Source: Orychophragmus violaceus (Eukaryota > Streptophyta > Magnoliopsida > Brassicales > Brassicaceae). From it: a stretch of 64,000 bases of DNA. The DNA lies in assembly GCA_030180135.1 (NCBI GenBank), contig CM058234.1:4464001-4528000 (forward strand), given 5' to 3'. The translations under genes and the position numbers were made by a program. Every line of letters starts with the position of its first letter. Position 1 is the stretch's first letter. Under the pieces are notes generated by a model that saw only the letters and a list, made by a program, of their open reading frames with translations, made no database searches and was not told where the DNA came from. Positions 62,717-64,000 of the stretch are shown piece after piece.

Positions 62717-64000
62717 CATGGATCTCGTTTATAGTTATTATTTTCTCGTGTCTACGTTCTGCGTTTCGTGTGGACAACTTGAAATCGTCTCTACTATTCT
62801 GATTTGCGTATATATAGGTTTTATGGTCATGGATCTAATTTCTAGTTCTTAGTTTTGTGTGTCTGTGTTTTGCGTCCCAAGTGGACAACTTGAAATCGTC
62901 TCTCCTATGTGGATTTGCGTAGATCTAGGGTCTATGTTCATGGATCTAGTTTCTATGTTCATGGTCGCATGTTCAAAAATTTTTAGATCTCGTGGACATA
63001 CCTCAATAGACATATGTATTTTTCTGTGTATTGCATTCCATGTTGTTTATATGTGTACAACTATAAACGGACACTACTTTCTTATATGTGTTATTCTTCT
63101 TTATATGTTCATGGATATGTGTGAATGGACATGTGCCCCTTTAACGTTATTCGCCTACTCAACACGTGTAGATATCATGGATATGTTCTAATGGACATAT
63201 TATTTACATACGTAGCATTTGTATTTTCATTCGTCTGTATACTGAATTCATGTTCAATCTGTGTGTACATATTTATATGGACATTATCGATGCGCGTATT
63301 ATTTGTGTGGACTGGTGTCCGTGGACATTAAGATGCATGTGAATTGATATCCCATAGACTATCCATAAGTATGGATATCTAGAATCATACATTCGTGTGT
63401 GAACAAAGCGTCTAGAACATATGATAGTGCTTTCATAGTTTAGGCTGTGACATTTTGGAATCTGATATGTTGTCATAGTTTAGATAGTGTTTTAAGAACT
63501 TAGACATTCGTGGACATATGATATTTTGGGTTCTGATATGTCTTTACTAATACTTTAAAACACTCTTTTCGCGTTCACAAACATCATGCTTCCTCAAAGG
63601 ATGTTTGCCACCAACAGATATCCCAGCAAGCGGTTCAATATCTACTCCAAAATTGTTCACCTCACATTTGTAAAAAAACGCATTTGGGCAAGACTCCGAC
63701 GAGTTCAAAATCATTTGAAACTCACTGTTTGAAAAACTATTCGACATGCCTGCTGCTAGGTGCTCTACATAAACTCATCCATGTTTATTGTGTATTGCGT
63801 TACATGTTGTTGACATGTGTACAACTTATAACTAACACTAGTTTATTATATGTGTGATTCTTGTTTATATGTTCATGGATAAGTACTCTGTAACATACTA
63901 CGAATGGACATATAATCTTTTAATATTATTCGCCTGCTCAACACATATAAATCTCATGGATAAGTAATAGTGAACATACTTTATACATATGTACCATTTT
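62717..64000. repeat. Repeat-rich right edge
   Basis: Units of about 100 bp with TGTGGACAACTTGAAATCG, TGATTTGCGTAGATCTAG and ATGTTCATGGATCTAGTT recur from before the copia element (54812) to about 62,960. A longer block at 63031-63235 is repeated with changes at 63789-64000 (GTGTGTACAACT, TATGTTCATGGATA, ATTCGCCTACTCAACAC). A minus-strand frame at 63547-63747 is open but unrecognised. It may belong to a Mutator-like element that continues past the window. Confidence 0.5.

Overview
This is plant nuclear DNA from a Brassicaceae species close to Arabidopsis. Genes carry short GT-AG introns, intergenic DNA is AT-rich, and the host genes are recognisable Arabidopsis families. From recalled gene order (not searched), a dirigent pair, GIS, MTP8 and an At3g58050-type gene lie in the order of an Arabidopsis chromosome 3 segment around At3g58050-At3g58090, but spread over 50 kb by transposons.

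Layout. 0.4-4.1 kb: a small Tudor-like gene and two tandem dirigent genes with copied promoter modules. 6.35-10.9 kb: a 5'-truncated L1-type LINE whose ORF2 keeps one frame but has four stops. 12.1-12.7 kb: a long (GA)n tract and a Stowaway MITE. 14.2-14.9 kb: the C2H2 trichome regulator GIS. 18.9-20.25 kb: a complete Helitron. 20.7-31.3 kb: a deep transposon nest. An old copia remnant contains a gypsy remnant; the gypsy carries a solo copia LTR and, in its own LTR, a 3.7-kb CACTA element. The CACTA element holds a broken copy of the nuclear photosystem II assembly gene HCF136 and is itself hit by an hAT-like element.

35.8-49.7 kb: the Mn transporter gene MTP8 and a large convergent gene (At3g58050-like) were tandemly duplicated as a block. 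The left unit has complete MTP8 plus a 5'-truncated partner; the right unit has a 3' fragment of MTP8 plus the complete partner. The truncated partner keeps every downstream exon in frame and gains an ATG from the antisense strand of the MTP8 fragment, so it could encode a new chimeric protein. A Helitron in the left unit has its exact empty site in the right unit.

50-64 kb: an RNase H-like fragment, a tandem array of roughly 240-bp units split by a retroposon with a 14-bp target duplication, a very young Ty1/copia element (54.9-62.7 kb) with nearly identical LTRs and one frameshift, and repeat-rich DNA to the right edge.

How the genes work together: the host genes are ordinary, independently transcribed plant loci (lignan/lignin coupling, trichome control, Mn storage). 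There is no operon-like system. The notable biology is gene duplication, capture and chimera formation driven by breaks and transposons. I found no tRNA, rRNA or CRISPR.
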